Below, in pieces: positions 63,100 through 64,000 of a stretch of DNA of 64,000 nucleotides. Source of the stretch: SZUA-430 sp040080835. Its GTDB lineage: Bacteria > Pseudomonadota > Alphaproteobacteria > Micropepsales > Micropepsaceae. Each line of letters begins with the position of its first letter. Positions within the stretch are counted from its first letter, which is position 1. Under the pieces are notes generated by a model that was not told the DNA's origin, searched no databases, and saw only the letters and a program-made list of their open reading frames with translations. Position numbers and translations under genes: made by a program. The stretch is taken from contig JBEBHP010000001.1 in assembly GCA_040080835.1 (NCBI GenBank), forward strand, positions 186,001 through 250,000, in the 5' to 3' direction.

Positions 63100-63519
63100 T
63101 TAAGAGGAAATTGGCTCAATAGAGCGGTTGAGCTCCCGAACCCAGCCCAGGCTGCGCGCCCGGTTTACCCCCAGATCAGATCGCCCGTAGACCGATCTGG
63201 AATAGATGGCGAGCGTCGAATTTCCGCCTTTTGCGTCCAGAAATTTCACCGCGACCAGGTCGGGAAACCTGAGCAGGAATGAGCGGACAACGAAATCATC
63301 ATAAAGCCCGGCGTCATCGCTGAAACTGTGCGACACCCGCGGCTGGGCAATCGCCACGCGAAGGAATTCCTGGCGAAGCCTGGCAGCAGCAACGGCGTAG
63401 ACAGGCGATTTAACATCCACCTTGGCGATTTCACAAAGCCCCTCTGGTGCCATGAGAAACGTGTTCGGCGTGCGGGCGCGCTTGAGTGTCGGAAAATCGA
63501 TGCGCTGGATCTGGCTCAT
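63100..63519 (-). CDS. DUF1499 family protein
   Basis: 139 residues matching the DUF1499 pattern: IDFPTLKRARTPNTFLMAP, KSPVYAVAAARLRQEF, RFPDLVAVKF, and STLAIYSRSVYGRSDLGVNR at the end. Cytoplasmic here, with no signal peptide. Function unknown. The frame is open to 63591, but that would place the phasin terminator inside the gene; an ATG at 63519 (or 63528) is more likely. Confidence 0.82.
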   Translation of the reverse strand: MSQIQRIDFPTLKRARTPNTFLMAPEGLCEIAKVDVKSPVYAVAAARLRQEFLRVAIAQPRVSHSFSDDAGLYDDFVVRSFLLRFPDLVAVKFLDAKGGNSTLAIYSRSVYGRSDLGVNRARSLGWVRELNRSIEPISS

Positions 63520-63550
63520 GATGCGCATTGTAGTCTGTTTGGCATGACAA

Positions 63551-63587
63551 GAAAAAGGGTCCGGAAGCACTTGCTCCCGAGCCCTTT
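63551..63587 (-). terminator. Rho-independent terminator of the phasin gene
   Basis: AAAGGG ... CCCTTT stem extended inward by GCTCGGGAGCA/TGCTTCCGGA-type pairing with two mismatches, followed on the minus strand by TTTTTCTT. It lies about 30 nt beyond the phasin stop. Confidence 0.75.
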
Positions 63588-63617
63588 GCATTCATCGTAA
63601 ACGATGCGAGGACGAGC

Positions 63618-64000
63618 TTATTCAGCAGCGCGGCTGAACGGAGCCTTGAATTCCTGCATCTTTTCCGTCATCTGCGAAAAGCGCGTGCTGAACGGCTCTG
63701 AAGCCTGCTTCGCCGCATCCATCCACATGTCGTTCAGTTTTGTCGCTTGAGCGACGTACGCATCAAGCGCCGACTTCGCGAAATCCGTTTGCAGTTCCCA
63801 AGCTTCGTGGAAGCTCTTCGCGCCCGACACGGCCTTGAATGCGGAAACGCCGTCTTCGACCTGCTGCTTGGAGAAGTTGAACACTTCGCCATTCACGCGT
63901 TCTGCTGTCTTTGCGAACACAGTTGCAGCCTGCATGTAGGCTTCAACATTACCCTTACCGAAGCTCGAAAATTGCTCGAGGCCTTTTGTAACTGTCTCAA
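63618..64000 (-). CDS. Phasin family protein, N-terminus cut by window edge
   Basis: At least 127 residues of an all-helical phasin. The frame continues unbroken to the window edge beyond the internal Met at 63935, with ETVTKGLEQFSSFGKGN as the first visible residues. The conserved helix SFHEAWELQTDFAKSALDAY and a C-terminal segment with KLNDMWMDAAKQA are typical. Phasins coat polyhydroxyalkanoate granules, so the organism probably stores PHB. High expression is suggested by codon choice and the strong terminator. Confidence 0.9.
   Translation of the reverse strand, partial: ETVTKGLEQFSSFGKGNVEAYMQAATVFAKTAERVNGEVFNFSKQQVEDGVSAFKAVSGAKSFHEAWELQTDFAKSALDAYVAQATKLNDMWMDAAKQASEPFSTRFSQMTEKMQEFKAPFSRAAE

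Noticed and set aside
1..64000. CRISPR arrays, insertion sequences, integrases, toxin-antitoxin pairs, tRNA or rRNA genes
   Set aside because: Reading the gaps on both strands showed no regularly spaced repeats, transposase-like frames, cloverleaf-like sequences or rRNA motifs; almost all of the window is occupied by conserved chromosomal genes.

Overview
The window is about 64 kb of chromosome from an alphaproteobacterium, and every recognisable gene is bacterial and chromosomal. The cell-cycle pair divK-pleD next to rpmG, a DUF3572 gene, dinB, clpS-clpA, a phasin, GatCAB and the run dprA-topA-rnr together point to the Caulobacterales/Hyphomonadaceae side of the class. I cannot name a genus from sequence alone. 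Coding density is high, many genes overlap by 4 nt (ATGA, GTGA or TTGA), and I see no rRNA, tRNA, CRISPR array, insertion sequence, prophage or integrase.

Layout. 1-9.3 kb: a cut-off acyl-CoA dehydrogenase, a YceI / cytochrome b561 / YceI operon, Sua5, an FAD-linked 2-hydroxyacid oxidase, a Gfo/Idh/MocA oxidoreductase, a YbjN-domain protein and a two-PDZ HtrA-type protease. 9.3-12.8 kb: ferrous iron uptake (feoAB) with a candidate promoter/operator, and an acetyltransferase. 12.8-22 kb: envelope and general genes (outer-membrane barrel, TPR lipoprotein, FKBP lipoprotein, SDR, SleB-type hydrolase, pyruvate phosphate dikinase, M15 peptidase). 22-29 kb: a tight minus-strand operon gatC-gatA-gatB-glyQ-glyS-acetyltransferase. 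29-35.8 kb: yqgF, two transporters, pyrB with an active-site-less dihydroorotase homologue, plsY, a small membrane protein and dprA. 36-44.5 kb: topA-rnr, an ornithine/lysine decarboxylase behind a structured leader, NUDIX, MFS and rpmG. 44.5-49 kb: pleD and divK, then DUF3572-HAD-dinB. 49-64 kb: dihaem cytochrome c, M2 metallopeptidase, aldo/keto reductase, DnaJ/CbpM, agmatine-to-putrescine enzymes (aguA, aguB), RidA, a COG3146 acyltransferase, HIT protein, clpS-clpA with a coupled exported protein, DUF1499 and a phasin cut by the right edge.

How the genes fit together. Two routes to putrescine are encoded: decarboxylation of ornithine (41-42 kb) and agmatine deiminase plus N-carbamoylputrescine amidase (54.8-56.8 kb). 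The decarboxylase has its own 5' leader, which folds into a long hairpin and can form an alternative pairing beside the ribosome binding site. The translation genes gatCAB and glyQS form one coupled operon. PyrB is coupled to a PyrC homologue that has lost its metal ligands, as in the pyrBC' arrangement known from Pseudomonas. The divK-pleD locus encodes the c-di-GMP and polarity switch of the Caulobacter cell cycle.

Most of the window is conserved housekeeping sequence. I do not see a convincing wholly new multi-gene system. The observations most worth following are the decarboxylase leader RNA, the PyrC-like pseudoenzyme, the YceI-b561-YceI operon, and several small or poorly described genes (34.5, 48.6 and 59.6 kb).
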